Below, piece by piece: positions 8,658-16,876 of a stretch of 58,673 bases of DNA. The notes under the pieces were generated by a model that did no database searches, was not told the DNA's origin, and was given only the letters and a program-made list of their open reading frames with translations. The first letter of the stretch is position 1. Each line of letters opens with the position of its first letter. The translations under genes and the position numbers were made by a program. The DNA is from Pseudomonadota bacterium (GTDB lineage: Bacteria > Pseudomonadota > Gammaproteobacteria > Arenicellales > UBA868), in assembly GCA_002718155.1 (NCBI GenBank), contig PBDS01000048.1:27562-86234 (forward strand), in the 5' to 3' direction.

Positions 8658-10885
8658 TCTTTCGCTGGCGGGTCCGTCGCAGGCATATCCTGAGAGTCGC
8701 TCGTCGGGATATGAATTATAGCGGTAGCCCCTCCACCCGGCAGGTTTCCGACCCGGATCAGACCCCCGTTTTCTTCTACGATCCGCCGGCTGATTGCAAG
8801 GCCAAGACCGCTTCCTTTTGTTTTGGTAGTGACATAGGGATCAAAGATCCGATCCAGCAGATTCTCAGCAAACCCAGGGCCATTGTCCCTGATCTCAAGC
8901 TCGAGAAAACTTTTTCGGTTCACGACCCGTCGTGTATGGATCTGTACAAGGCCTGGCGACCCAGTGAGCGCATCCGCCGCATTGATGATCAGATTGTTCA
9001 GCACCTGACGCAGTCCGCTCGGGTCACACATGACCATTGGCAGCTGTTCACCGAGGAAGAGATCAAACTCGATCTTCTTTGAGTGTGACAGGTGCAACTC
9101 CGTGATGTCCCGAACGAGAGTATTAATATCTATTTGCACAGGACGCGAAACCACCGGCTGGGCATATTCAGAGAAAGCGTCGACCATCGACTTCATGGAC
9201 TCCACCTGATTCGCGATGGTACGGGTCGCTCTGTCGAGAGGTTCTCGATCCTGATCGGCGACCTTATCTAGGTACTTTCGGCGAATTCTCTCGGCCGACA
9301 ACTGAATCGGTGTCAGTGGGTTCTTGATCTCATGAGCAAGCCGACGGGCGACATCACCCCAGGCGGCATCGCGCTGGGCTTTGATAAGCTCCGTCGCATC
9401 GTCGAATACCACGACCCAGCCGCTGGTGGATTCAGTACCCGGGAGCTTTGTTCCGCTGCACACCAGTGTTTGTCTACCTAAAGCAGAGGTAACGCTGATC
9501 TCGTCCTGCCACTCGGGACTGTCGTTGTCGATCCCGCGCTGAATGGCTGCCAGAAGTGGGGCGGTTGTCGGCACTGAGAGGCCGATGTCTCTGGCTAAGA
9601 TCCCCACGTACAATTGAAGTGGTGTGCCCAGAATACGTTCCGCTGCCGTGTTGTGGGTGTGCAGTCGGGCATCGGTATCGAACGACATCACACCGGACGA
9701 CAGGTGTGCAAGCACCGTTTCAAGATAAGCGTGCTGGTTTTCGGCTGCCAATTGACTGTTGCGGACCTCATTTTGTGCAATACTGATCTCGCGGGTCATT
9801 CGGTTGAAGGAGTCCACCAGGACGCCGAGTTCATCGCTGCTGTTCACCGGCAACTGTTTACGATAGTCACCTTGTGCGACTGCCCGGGTACCTTCAGCGA
9901 GATCGCGTAGCGGAGCAACCAGCCTTTTGGCGAGATAGATCGCGGCCCAGAGGGCGATCAGAAGCGTCATTACCGTGACCAATGAAAGCGTCAGAACGAA
10001 GCTGAATGTTAGCGGCTGCCGCAGGTACTGAAGTTTCTCGTACTCCGCCGAGGCGGATTCGACCCTCTCTCCGAGTCGTGCGTAGCGCAGCGGCAAAGGG
10101 AAGAGCACCTGTAGAACCCGAGCAGGATCGCCAACTTGACGCCCGTGTACTTGCAAGGCGGCCCGTAATTGAAGTCCCCCACCACCAACCGGTTCCAATT
10201 CCGCATAGACCTGACCCTGTCTTACCTGGCGGATTACCCGCTCATCGGGGACATCCGGGACCAGTGAGACAGGGTTAGAGCTGCTGGATGCCAGAATCTT
10301 ACCCGACATGGTGTGAAGGCTCATTTCGTCAAAGTTGCCAGATTCACGAAGCTGGTCAAGCAGACGGATGACTTCGAATGTCGAGGACGTGTCTTCGATA
10401 CGCTGCGCATCTTGGCGCAGTTGTTCAACGATATCAAGTTTGATCGACGCAAGTGAACTGCGACCAAGCAGTAATGCATCGTCGAGCGCTTGTTCGATCT
10501 GAACGTCGAACCAGCTGTCTACGCCTCGGCTGAGAAACTGCACCGCAAAGTAGTAAACCACAGCCAGAGGAATCAGTGCTAGAACCGCAAAGGTTGACAC
10601 GAAACGCAGCGTCAGCCTGGATCCCAGTACCTGTGATCGGAACTGACCAATCAGGCGCCAGATCTGGAACGCAGTCAGTATTGCCAGCAGGATGATGCCG
10701 ACAACGTTAAGCAAGATCAGTGCTAAATAGTAGTCGCCAAACAGCTCGTCATTTTCTGCAGCAAGACTGAGCAACACCGATGCCAGCAGCAGCAGCGATG
10801 ACAGAGCCAGGGTAAACCCGGGTCCGAGAATGCGTGAGATCAGCGGGTAACCTGCCATCGGTGCCAGTCGCCGGTCAGCTGCCAT
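8654..10885 (-). CDS. ntrY: NtrY-type sensor histidine kinase
   Basis: Membrane histidine kinase that should phosphorylate NtrX. The 743 residues contain N-terminal membrane segments (about 20-110) and an extracytoplasmic sensor region, followed by another membrane segment near 300. A HAMP domain (AKRLVAPLRDLAEGTRAVAQGDY), a PAS domain, the HisKA site RRLAHEIKNPLTPIQLSAERI and an HATPase domain (NLIINAADAL, DNGPGFAE, GSGLGLAISRRIVEENGG) follow. The start may instead be the Met at residue 10 (10858); either start overlaps the DUF4390 gene. Its tight coupling to ntrX supports one two-component system. The signal sensed is not evident. Confidence 0.93.
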   Translation of the reverse strand: MAADRRLAPMAGYPLISRILGPGFTLALSSLLLLASVLLSLAAENDELFGDYYLALILLNVVGIILLAILTAFQIWRLIGQFRSQVLGSRLTLRFVSTFAVLALIPLAVVYYFAVQFLSRGVDSWFDVQIEQALDDALLLGRSSLASIKLDIVEQLRQDAQRIEDTSSTFEVIRLLDQLRESGNFDEMSLHTMSGKILASSSSNPVSLVPDVPDERVIRQVRQGQVYAELEPVGGGGLQLRAALQVHGRQVGDPARVLQVLFPLPLRYARLGERVESASAEYEKLQYLRQPLTFSFVLTLSLVTVMTLLIALWAAIYLAKRLVAPLRDLAEGTRAVAQGDYRKQLPVNSSDELGVLVDSFNRMTREISIAQNEVRNSQLAAENQHAYLETVLAHLSSGVMSFDTDARLHTHNTAAERILGTPLQLYVGILARDIGLSVPTTAPLLAAIQRGIDNDSPEWQDEISVTSALGRQTLVCSGTKLPGTESTSGWVVVFDDATELIKAQRDAAWGDVARRLAHEIKNPLTPIQLSAERIRRKYLDKVADQDREPLDRATRTIANQVESMKSMVDAFSEYAQPVVSRPVQIDINTLVRDITELHLSHSKKIEFDLFLGEQLPMVMCDPSGLRQVLNNLIINAADALTGSPGLVQIHTRRVVNRKSFLELEIRDNGPGFAENLLDRIFDPYVTTKTKGSGLGLAISRRIVEENGGLIRVGNLPGGGATAIIHIPTSDSQDMPATDPPAKE

Positions 10886-11478
10886 GAGGGAAGGAAAAAG
10901 ACCATGAGCCGCAACGGCCCCGGAAGGGCTCGGTGGTCAAGCGTGAGGCGCGCGCGGACCTGAAGTAGCTGATCGGATTTCATTGTTTCTGGAATCGCTT
11001 CCCGTATCCGGAAGGTGCCTACCCCATCGAGGGTTTCCGACAGTGTCGGGAACACCTCTATATCGTTCGCCGATTGCCGGGTCAGCGTAAACTGATTTGA
11101 CAGGGCATGATATTGAATTCTGAGTGGGTATTGCCAGACAGCGATCTGACTGTGCCATGAGAATCTCGTCTTCTTGTAAAGGTGAACATCCAGGTTGATT
11201 GTCAGGGGTATGCCCTTGACCAGAGCCTCGGCTGCCTGAGGGCTGAGTGTGATTGACGGCAACACCTTGGTCTCGAGAAAGCCTGCTGAAATGTGGGACT
11301 GGCCAGCCAGAAGCTGAAAATCGGCGAGTGCGTATGGTGGCAGCAGGACCAGGAACATCACAACTGATACCGTGGGCCAGTGCTTCGCCCGTAGTGATGT
11401 TGCCTGTGTCACGGGTAAATGATCAAAGTGCCCGATCGGAAGACCGCATTGCATTATACGGGTAATCTGGCACCTCAC
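10840..11478 (-). CDS. DUF4390 family exported protein
   Basis: Protein of unknown function in a family consistently found just upstream of ntrY in gamma- and betaproteobacteria. A signal peptide is visible (hydrophobic run VSVVMFLVLLPPYALA, then DFQLL), so it is probably periplasmic. The mature part is beta-rich with blocks such as IPLTINLDVHLYKK and LTLDHRALPGPLRL typical of DUF4390. The annotated start is GTG three bases after the rsmB stop; an ATG at residue 9 is an alternative. The 3' end overlaps ntrY by 19-46 bases depending on the ntrY start. Translational coupling and conserved position suggest a role in NtrY sensing, which is inference. Confidence 0.8.
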   Translation of the reverse strand: MRCQITRIMQCGLPIGHFDHLPVTQATSLRAKHWPTVSVVMFLVLLPPYALADFQLLAGQSHISAGFLETKVLPSITLSPQAAEALVKGIPLTINLDVHLYKKTRFSWHSQIAVWQYPLRIQYHALSNQFTLTRQSANDIEVFPTLSETLDGVGTFRIREAIPETMKSDQLLQVRARLTLDHRALPGPLRLMVFFLPSWQLTGDWHRWQVTR

Positions 11479-11481
11479 CCA

Positions 11482-12771
11482 TCACTGCTTATGCAGCATA
11501 GCATAGTAGAGTCCGTCTCCTTGTTTTCCAGGCAGGAACTGGTGGCCGAGTCGGGTCTTGATGCCGTGGCTGAAATCAACCCTGCTGATCTTGGCTTCAG
11601 GCTCGAGTTTCAGGAAGGTATTGACCAGATCATCGTTCTCGGCCGGTAGTATCGAACAAGTCACGTAGAGAAGGCGACCACCGGACTTAAGCACTGGCCA
11701 GAGTCGTCGCAGTAAGAGCAGTTGCTTGTCGGCCAGGGCAGGGATGTCGGAGCCGCGGCGCAGGACCCGGATGTCCGGGTGACGACGGATTACGCCACTG
11801 CCGCTACACGGCGCATCCAGGAGTACGACATCGTAAGGTTCGCCATCCCACCATTGGCCGGGTTGGGTCGCGTCTGCTGCGCTGATCTGGGCAGTCAAGC
11901 CAAGACGCTGCAGATTTTCTTCAATCAAATGGATGCGATCGGGCATGTCGAGAGCCTTGAGAAAAAATCCTTGTTCAGTGAGTTCGGCAAGCTGTCCCGT
12001 TTTACCGCCAGGTGCAGCGCAAGCATCGAGTACACGGTGGTTCTCGAGCGCTCCCAACAGCAGGGGGCTCAGCTGTGCTGCTGCATCCTGAACAGATACG
12101 TCGCCGTCGGCGAACCCTGGAAGTTTGGTGACAGGAACCGGCTTCTCCAGAGTCACGGCCCAGGGACTGAGTTGTGAAGGAGAAGCGCTCAGTCCGGCTT
12201 GTTTGAGTCGTGCCAGGTAGGCTTCCCTGGAATTGTGGAGTGGGTTGACGCGCAGGGACAATGGGGGGTGAAGATTGAAATTATCCAGAATTTCCTGCCA
12301 GTTGTCCGGCCAGGCATGGCGAACTGCGGACAATAGCCATTCGGGTGTGGCGTAACGGAACTCTGCGGTCGTTTCAAAGACGGGATCCCGATCCCGCAGG
12401 TGCGAACGCAGAACTGCATTGACTAGTTGGCGACTGTGCTTGCGGCCCAGAATGCGAGCGGCATCCACCGTGCTGGATGTGATCGCGTATTCTGGCTCAT
12501 CCAGGTGGTCATATTGATACAGGGCGCACAACATCAGGTTTTCCAGAACCGACTCTCGCTGGCGAACAGGCTTATGCAACCTGTGCCGAAGGATAGGTCG
12601 GTAGCGATAGGCCCATCGAATGCTGCCCCAAGCGATCTCGCGTACCTCAGGCCAGCTCTCGGGTCGAGTGGTCCGCAGCCTGTGTCTAGCGGCATTGTCA
12701 AGGGTTCGCCCGCGTGACAGCACGTCGTCTACGATGGTTGCTGCTACGGCACAGACCTCAGCTGTCGGCAT
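11482..12771 (-). CDS. rsmB: 16S rRNA (cytosine-967-C5)-methyltransferase RsmB
   Basis: S-adenosylmethionine-dependent methyltransferase that modifies C967 of 16S rRNA. The N-terminal NusB-like domain covers about residues 1-140. The catalytic domain has the SAM site VLDACAAPGGKTGQLAEL, the first Cys-containing motif LLDAPCSGSGVIRRHPDI, and the second catalytic Cys in LLYVTCSILPAEND. I choose the Met that begins MPTAEVCAVAATIVDDVL (429 residues) because family members start just before this helix; the longer ORF to 12819 adds 16 unmatched residues. The gene overlaps the fmt stop by 14 bases, so coupling is likely. Confidence 0.94.
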   Translation of the reverse strand: MPTAEVCAVAATIVDDVLSRGRTLDNAARHRLRTTRPESWPEVREIAWGSIRWAYRYRPILRHRLHKPVRQRESVLENLMLCALYQYDHLDEPEYAITSSTVDAARILGRKHSRQLVNAVLRSHLRDRDPVFETTAEFRYATPEWLLSAVRHAWPDNWQEILDNFNLHPPLSLRVNPLHNSREAYLARLKQAGLSASPSQLSPWAVTLEKPVPVTKLPGFADGDVSVQDAAAQLSPLLLGALENHRVLDACAAPGGKTGQLAELTEQGFFLKALDMPDRIHLIEENLQRLGLTAQISAADATQPGQWWDGEPYDVVLLDAPCSGSGVIRRHPDIRVLRRGSDIPALADKQLLLLRRLWPVLKSGGRLLYVTCSILPAENDDLVNTFLKLEPEAKISRVDFSHGIKTRLGHQFLPGKQGDGLYYAMLHKQ

Positions 12772-13717
12772 GTGCTGGATCGGGGTCGAAGCGTTGACCG
12801 GTCCGAATCGGATGTCCATTGAGAAATGCGTTCACAGCCAGTGGTTTCCGACCAGGCACCTGTATTTCAAGGAGGTCGAGAGTGCCCTCACCAGTCTGAA
12901 CCCGAAGCAGGTTTCTGCCGGTCTGAACGACGGTGCCGGGTAAAGCCGTGGTCTGGTCCGATCCGAGGCCAGCCTTAAGGACAAGCAAGGTCTCACCGCC
13001 CAGGCCGGTTCGGGCCAAGGGCCAAGGGTTAAAAGCCCGGATTCGCCTTTCTAGAATTGCCGCAGGTAGCCGCCAGTCCAGGCTGGATTCAGCCCGGCTG
13101 ACTTTTCTTGCCATGCAGGTGGCCTCGGACGGCTGCGGCCGTGATTGGCAATTTCCTTGTGCTATATCGGGCAGGATTCTGGCAAGTTCCGTTGCGCCCA
13201 GGTGGGCCAGTCGATCATCAAGAGAGGCCGCAGTGTCAGTGTCGAATACAGGTGTGGAGACCTGCGACAGGATGGCACCGGTATCAAGTCCTTCATTCAT
13301 CTGCATCACGGTGATGCCAGTTTCACGGTCGCCTGCCTCGATCGCGCGCTGAATGGGAGCGGCACCACGCCAGCGTGGGAGTAAAGAGGCATGCACGTTG
13401 ATGCAGCCCAGCGGTGGGATCTTCAGTATCTCTTTGGGTAGGATCAGGCCGTAGGCGACAACAATCAGAATATCAGGCGATAGTGCGGTCAGATGATCAA
13501 CTTCATCGGCGAGCGCCTGAGGTTGCCTAATCGGTAGGCCTTCTTCTGCCACCATTGTCTTTACAGGGCTCTGCCGCAGGGTACGGCCTCGACCGGCAGG
13601 TCGATCCGGCTGTGTGTAGACAGTCATAATATCGATTGGCGAATTCAACAACGCCTGCAGGCTGACCGCGGCAAAGCGAGGAGTACCTGCAAAAACCGCG
13701 CGAAGTGACACGGGCAA
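12758..13717 (-). CDS. fmt: Methionyl-tRNA formyltransferase
   Basis: Formylates Met-tRNA(fMet) from 10-formyltetrahydrofolate so that translation can initiate. The 319-residue length is standard. Visible motifs are TQPDRPAGRGRTLRQSPVK near residue 40, the catalytic block NVHASLLPRWRGAAPIQRAI, and MQMNEGLDTGAIL with the catalytic Asp. The C-terminal OB-like domain starts around residue 205 with FNPWPLART. It sits 17 bases after def, the deformylase that removes the same formyl group, in the usual def-fmt-rsmB order. Confidence 0.97.
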   Translation of the reverse strand: MPVSLRAVFAGTPRFAAVSLQALLNSPIDIMTVYTQPDRPAGRGRTLRQSPVKTMVAEEGLPIRQPQALADEVDHLTALSPDILIVVAYGLILPKEILKIPPLGCINVHASLLPRWRGAAPIQRAIEAGDRETGITVMQMNEGLDTGAILSQVSTPVFDTDTAASLDDRLAHLGATELARILPDIAQGNCQSRPQPSEATCMARKVSRAESSLDWRLPAAILERRIRAFNPWPLARTGLGGETLLVLKAGLGSDQTTALPGTVVQTGRNLLRVQTGEGTLDLLEIQVPGRKPLAVNAFLNGHPIRTGQRFDPDPAHADS

Positions 13718-13734
13718 AGAGATATCCGAGCGGG

Positions 13735-14271
13735 TCAGTAAACTACGACCTTGTTATGCCGGTCGATCTCACTGCTGTCTCGTTCTTCCTTCAACAGGCG
13801 CTTACGGATTCGATTCTGTTTTAAGCGCGACAGGTAGTCGACGAAAACCTTGCCATCCAAGTGGTCGATTTCATGCTGTACACAGACCGAAAGTAACTCG
13901 TAAGCTTCCAGTTTGAAAGGCCTGCCTTCGCGGTCCAGTGCTCCGATCACGACGCTCTCGGCCCGGCGCACCGGCGCTACTACTCCGGGGACAGAGAGGC
14001 ATCCTTCCTCGGCTTCGGTATCACCAGTTTCTTCTTCAATCACTGGGTTGATAAACACCATCAGTTGGTTTTTGTGCTCCGAAACGTCCATTACGATAAC
14101 TCGTTTGTGAACATTGACCTGGGTCGCTGCCAGACCTATGCCTGGCGCGTTGTACATAGTCTCGGCCATGTCATCAACCAGTTGGGTGATCTTCTGATCA
14201 ACCACCTCTACAATTTTGGCCTGTTTTCGCAGTCGAGGGTCTGGGTAGAGCAGAATGTCAAGCAGTGCCAT
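13735..14271 (-). CDS. def: Peptide deformylase
   Basis: Metal enzyme that removes the formyl group from nascent N-formylmethionine. All three signature motifs are present: [17 protein letters not shown] (metal-binding Cys) and QHEIDHLDG (metal-binding His pair and catalytic Glu). The length is 178 residues, slightly above average because of a longer charged C-terminus. It is the first gene of the eight-gene minus-strand block and diverges from tsaP across a 204-base spacer, which must hold the promoter for this block. I could not identify that promoter with confidence. Confidence 0.97.
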   Translation of the reverse strand: MALLDILLYPDPRLRKQAKIVEVVDQKITQLVDDMAETMYNAPGIGLAATQVNVHKRVIVMDVSEHKNQLMVFINPVIEEETGDTEAEEGCLSVPGVVAPVRRAESVVIGALDREGRPFKLEAYELLSVCVQHEIDHLDGKVFVDYLSRLKQNRIRKRLLKEERDSSEIDRHNKVVVY

Positions 14272-14475
14272 TAGGGTCTTTGCACAAGAACTGTGACTTT
14301 GTTCTCTTGGAATGGAAGCGTAATTACCTCTAAACTAGGCGCCATCTGATCCGAAAATCGGTAGCTCTAATCGTGAATTCTAGCGGAATTCCCTATAAGG
14401 CTGCACTCGTGGTCTGATGATCGATGTAAGATCGAGGCGAGATAAACAGGAAACAGACGTAGGAGCAACAGGCGG

Positions 14476-15498
14476 ATGATCAAAGTTATTTTTCGACTAA
14501 TCGCGACTGCCCTGCTGTTACTGACAGTTCCAAGTCATGCCGGTGAACTCGTCCTCAAGCCCGGATCACCGTTGATCTATACAGTCCGCGCAGGGGACAC
14601 TCTGTGGAGTATTGCATCACGCTTTCTCGCTGAGCCTTGGCGCTGGCCGGAAATCCTCATCCGGAACCCCCAGATCGAAAACCCGGAAGAGTTGTACGCT
14701 GGTGATGTGCTGATCCTAGGTTCCCACAGCGATGGGGTGGAACTAAAAGTGCTCCGGGTCGAAAAATTAACTCCGCAGGTCCGCATTGTCTCCAAGGGGA
14801 AACCGGTGCCGAGCGTTGCCCCCGATGCTATTCAGCCTTTTCTGGTGTATCCACAAATACTTGATGCACAGCAATTAAGAAGTGCTGGCCATGTGATCAT
14901 TGGAGTTGAAGGTGATATTGTTCTGGGGCAGTTCCACCAGTTTTTTGCGCAAAACCTGCCCGCTTCTGACAACGGTCGTTATCGAGTCATTCGTCCCGGA
15001 GACTCATTCTCCGATCCCGAGACAGGTGAGAACCTAGGAAGGCCAGCCAAGCATCTCGGGACAGCTAAGTTGATCTCCAGCGGGTCGATCGGTACGTTGG
15101 AAATCGTTGAAAGCCGGGAGGAAATCCAACCGGGCGACCGGTTGATACCCGTGGTAGATGAAGTCGGGTTGCCATATTTTTTCCCGCGTAGACCGGATAG
15201 CCAGGTGGCCGGATACATTGTCGGAATCAGTGACGGGCTCAGCGAGGTGGGTGTGCTGTCTGTAGTGATAGTTTCGCTGGGCCATGAGGACGGAATCAAG
15301 CGTGGTGACGTCATACAGGTGAACCGCCAGGGCGAGGTTGGCAAGGACCCTTCGACTGGTCAGATCATCAGATTGCCCGAGTCACCGTCTGCCTACTTGA
15401 TGGTCTTCAAGGTGTTCGAAAAGGTCAGTTACGGACTTATCATCAAGGCCGACCGGACAGTCCACTTGCTCGACCGAGTCTCCAGCCCGTCCGTATGA
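14476..15498 (+). CDS. tsaP: LysM-domain protein, TsaP-like type IV pilus secretin-associated protein
   Basis: Exported protein with a signal peptide (LIATALLLLTVPSHAGE) followed by a LysM peptidoglycan-binding domain at about residues 34-80, seen as YTVRAGDTLWSIASRFLAEPWRWPEIL. The remaining beta-rich part resembles the C-terminal region of TsaP. TsaP anchors the PilQ secretin to peptidoglycan during type IV pilus assembly, and its gene in Pseudomonas lies between def and dprA, exactly as here. The pilMNOPQ operon is about 7 kb downstream. The symbol rests on domain layout plus position. Confidence 0.8.
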   Translation: MIKVIFRLIATALLLLTVPSHAGELVLKPGSPLIYTVRAGDTLWSIASRFLAEPWRWPEILIRNPQIENPEELYAGDVLILGSHSDGVELKVLRVEKLTPQVRIVSKGKPVPSVAPDAIQPFLVYPQILDAQQLRSAGHVIIGVEGDIVLGQFHQFFAQNLPASDNGRYRVIRPGDSFSDPETGENLGRPAKHLGTAKLISSGSIGTLEIVESREEIQPGDRLIPVVDEVGLPYFFPRRPDSQVAGYIVGISDGLSEVGVLSVVIVSLGHEDGIKRGDVIQVNRQGEVGKDPSTGQIIRLPESPSAYLMVFKVFEKVSYGLIIKADRTVHLLDRVSSPSV

Positions 15499-15604
15499 TG
15501 CGAGCTGTTTTACGATCGCCAATGGGGTTTCTTGGAGTCTGATCCGGAGAATCTCACCGCTTTCAACACTAAGGTTCAACTAAACGCTGACCAAGGACGG
15601 TCAT

Positions 15605-16687
15605 ATGCGAAAGAATTTAAGGGCTTGGGTAAAGATTGCGCGGGCCCGATTACCAGACGTTGTCAAGCAGGCGATACTCGATCGATTTCCCGATCCTAAC
15701 GATGCGCTTCTCGTTGATTTGAGCGAGCTGTCAGGCACCGCCAGAAAAGCTTTCGCTCCGGGAATGACTCTCGAATCCCACGCCGACCCGGCTGCGGTTG
15801 ATAAAGATTGCAGCTGGCTCGGTGGTGGCGAACGGTGTGTCATCGGTATATCGGAGGCTGACTATCCCGCACTACTACGACAGATTTCAGATCCGCCACT
15901 CGTGCTGTACACCGCGGGTGATCATTCACTGCTGGCTTGTCATGGCCTGGCGATTGTCGGCAGTCGGAACCCGACTCCTATCGGTCGAGAGATCGCCCAT
16001 GGCATTGCCCGGCAACTTTCGGCTGGGGGGGCTGTTGTGGTCAGCGGGTTGGCAACGGGAATTGACGGCGCTGCGCATTATGGAGCTCTTGAAGCTCGCG
16101 GCTCGACTGTCGCTGTCTGTGCCACAGGCCTCGATCTTGTCTATCCACGCTGTCACACTGCCTTGGCCGATCGGATCTGTCGAGACGGATTGTTGATCTC
16201 GGAATACCCCCCGGGAACAGGAGTGCGTCGTTATCACTTTCCACATAGAAACCGTTTGATCAGTGGCCTGACACTAGGAACCCTGATTGTTGAGGCGGCG
16301 TCAAGGAGCGGAAGTCTGATCACTGCCAGGCTGGCCGCTGAGCAGGGGCGAGATGTATTTGCCGTGCCCGGTTCTATTCACTCCCCACTGTCTCGAGGCC
16401 CGCACCTGTTGATCAGAGATGGTGCACGACTGGTCGAGTCGATCAACGACATCTACGCAGAACTACCATCGTTGGGCCACGCGGGGTTGAATGAGAACCG
16501 ATCCCCGGAGCCCGTGATTGAACGAGCCCTGCTGCTCGAGGCCGTGGACTACGTTCCAACGACTTTAGACCAGATCATTGAGCGGAGCGGTTTGACGATC
16601 ACTGAGATTTGCGCCATGCTGATACAGAAGGAACTGTTAGGAGAGGTGCGCAGTTGTCCAGGCGGATACATTCGTACGGTGGCTTAG
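15605..16687 (+). CDS. dprA: DNA-processing protein DprA
   Basis: Loads RecA on incoming single-stranded DNA during natural transformation. The 360 residues contain an N-terminal helical region (to about 75), the Rossmann-fold core with LAIVGSRNPTPIGREIA, GGAVVVSGLATGIDGAAHYGALEA and HRNRLISGLTLGTLIVEAASRSGSLITARLAAEQGRDVFAVPGSI, and a winged-helix C-terminal domain. The ATG has AAGGA a few bases upstream. Together with the type IV pilus genes in the window it is compatible with competence, although dprA is also found in bacteria not known to be competent. The smg gene that often follows dprA is absent. Confidence 0.95.
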   Translation: MRKNLRAWVKIARARLPDVVKQAILDRFPDPNDALLVDLSELSGTARKAFAPGMTLESHADPAAVDKDCSWLGGGERCVIGISEADYPALLRQISDPPLVLYTAGDHSLLACHGLAIVGSRNPTPIGREIAHGIARQLSAGGAVVVSGLATGIDGAAHYGALEARGSTVAVCATGLDLVYPRCHTALADRICRDGLLISEYPPGTGVRRYHFPHRNRLISGLTLGTLIVEAASRSGSLITARLAAEQGRDVFAVPGSIHSPLSRGPHLLIRDGARLVESINDIYAELPSLGHAGLNENRSPEPVIERALLLEAVDYVPTTLDQIIERSGLTITEICAMLIQKELLGEVRSCPGGYIRTVA

Positions 16688-16876
16688 AGTGACGATATCA
16701 CCCAGAATTGTGCAGGTACTACCCCAGCGACGAGTGCGGGCTGATTGCTGATGGTCCCATGAATAACTGCTTCATCGACCGGTCGGACACTCGTTCGGTG
16801 CACAATCGACTTCTTTCCCATGCAGCGCTAGTAGCCTGTGCAATGCCAGAGAAAATCCATTTTATTATTGAGGACC

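Noticed and set aside
16688-16876. Possible smg (DUF494) gene between dprA and topA
   Set aside because: The spacer is only 189 bases with no suitable frame, too short for the roughly 155-residue Smg protein.
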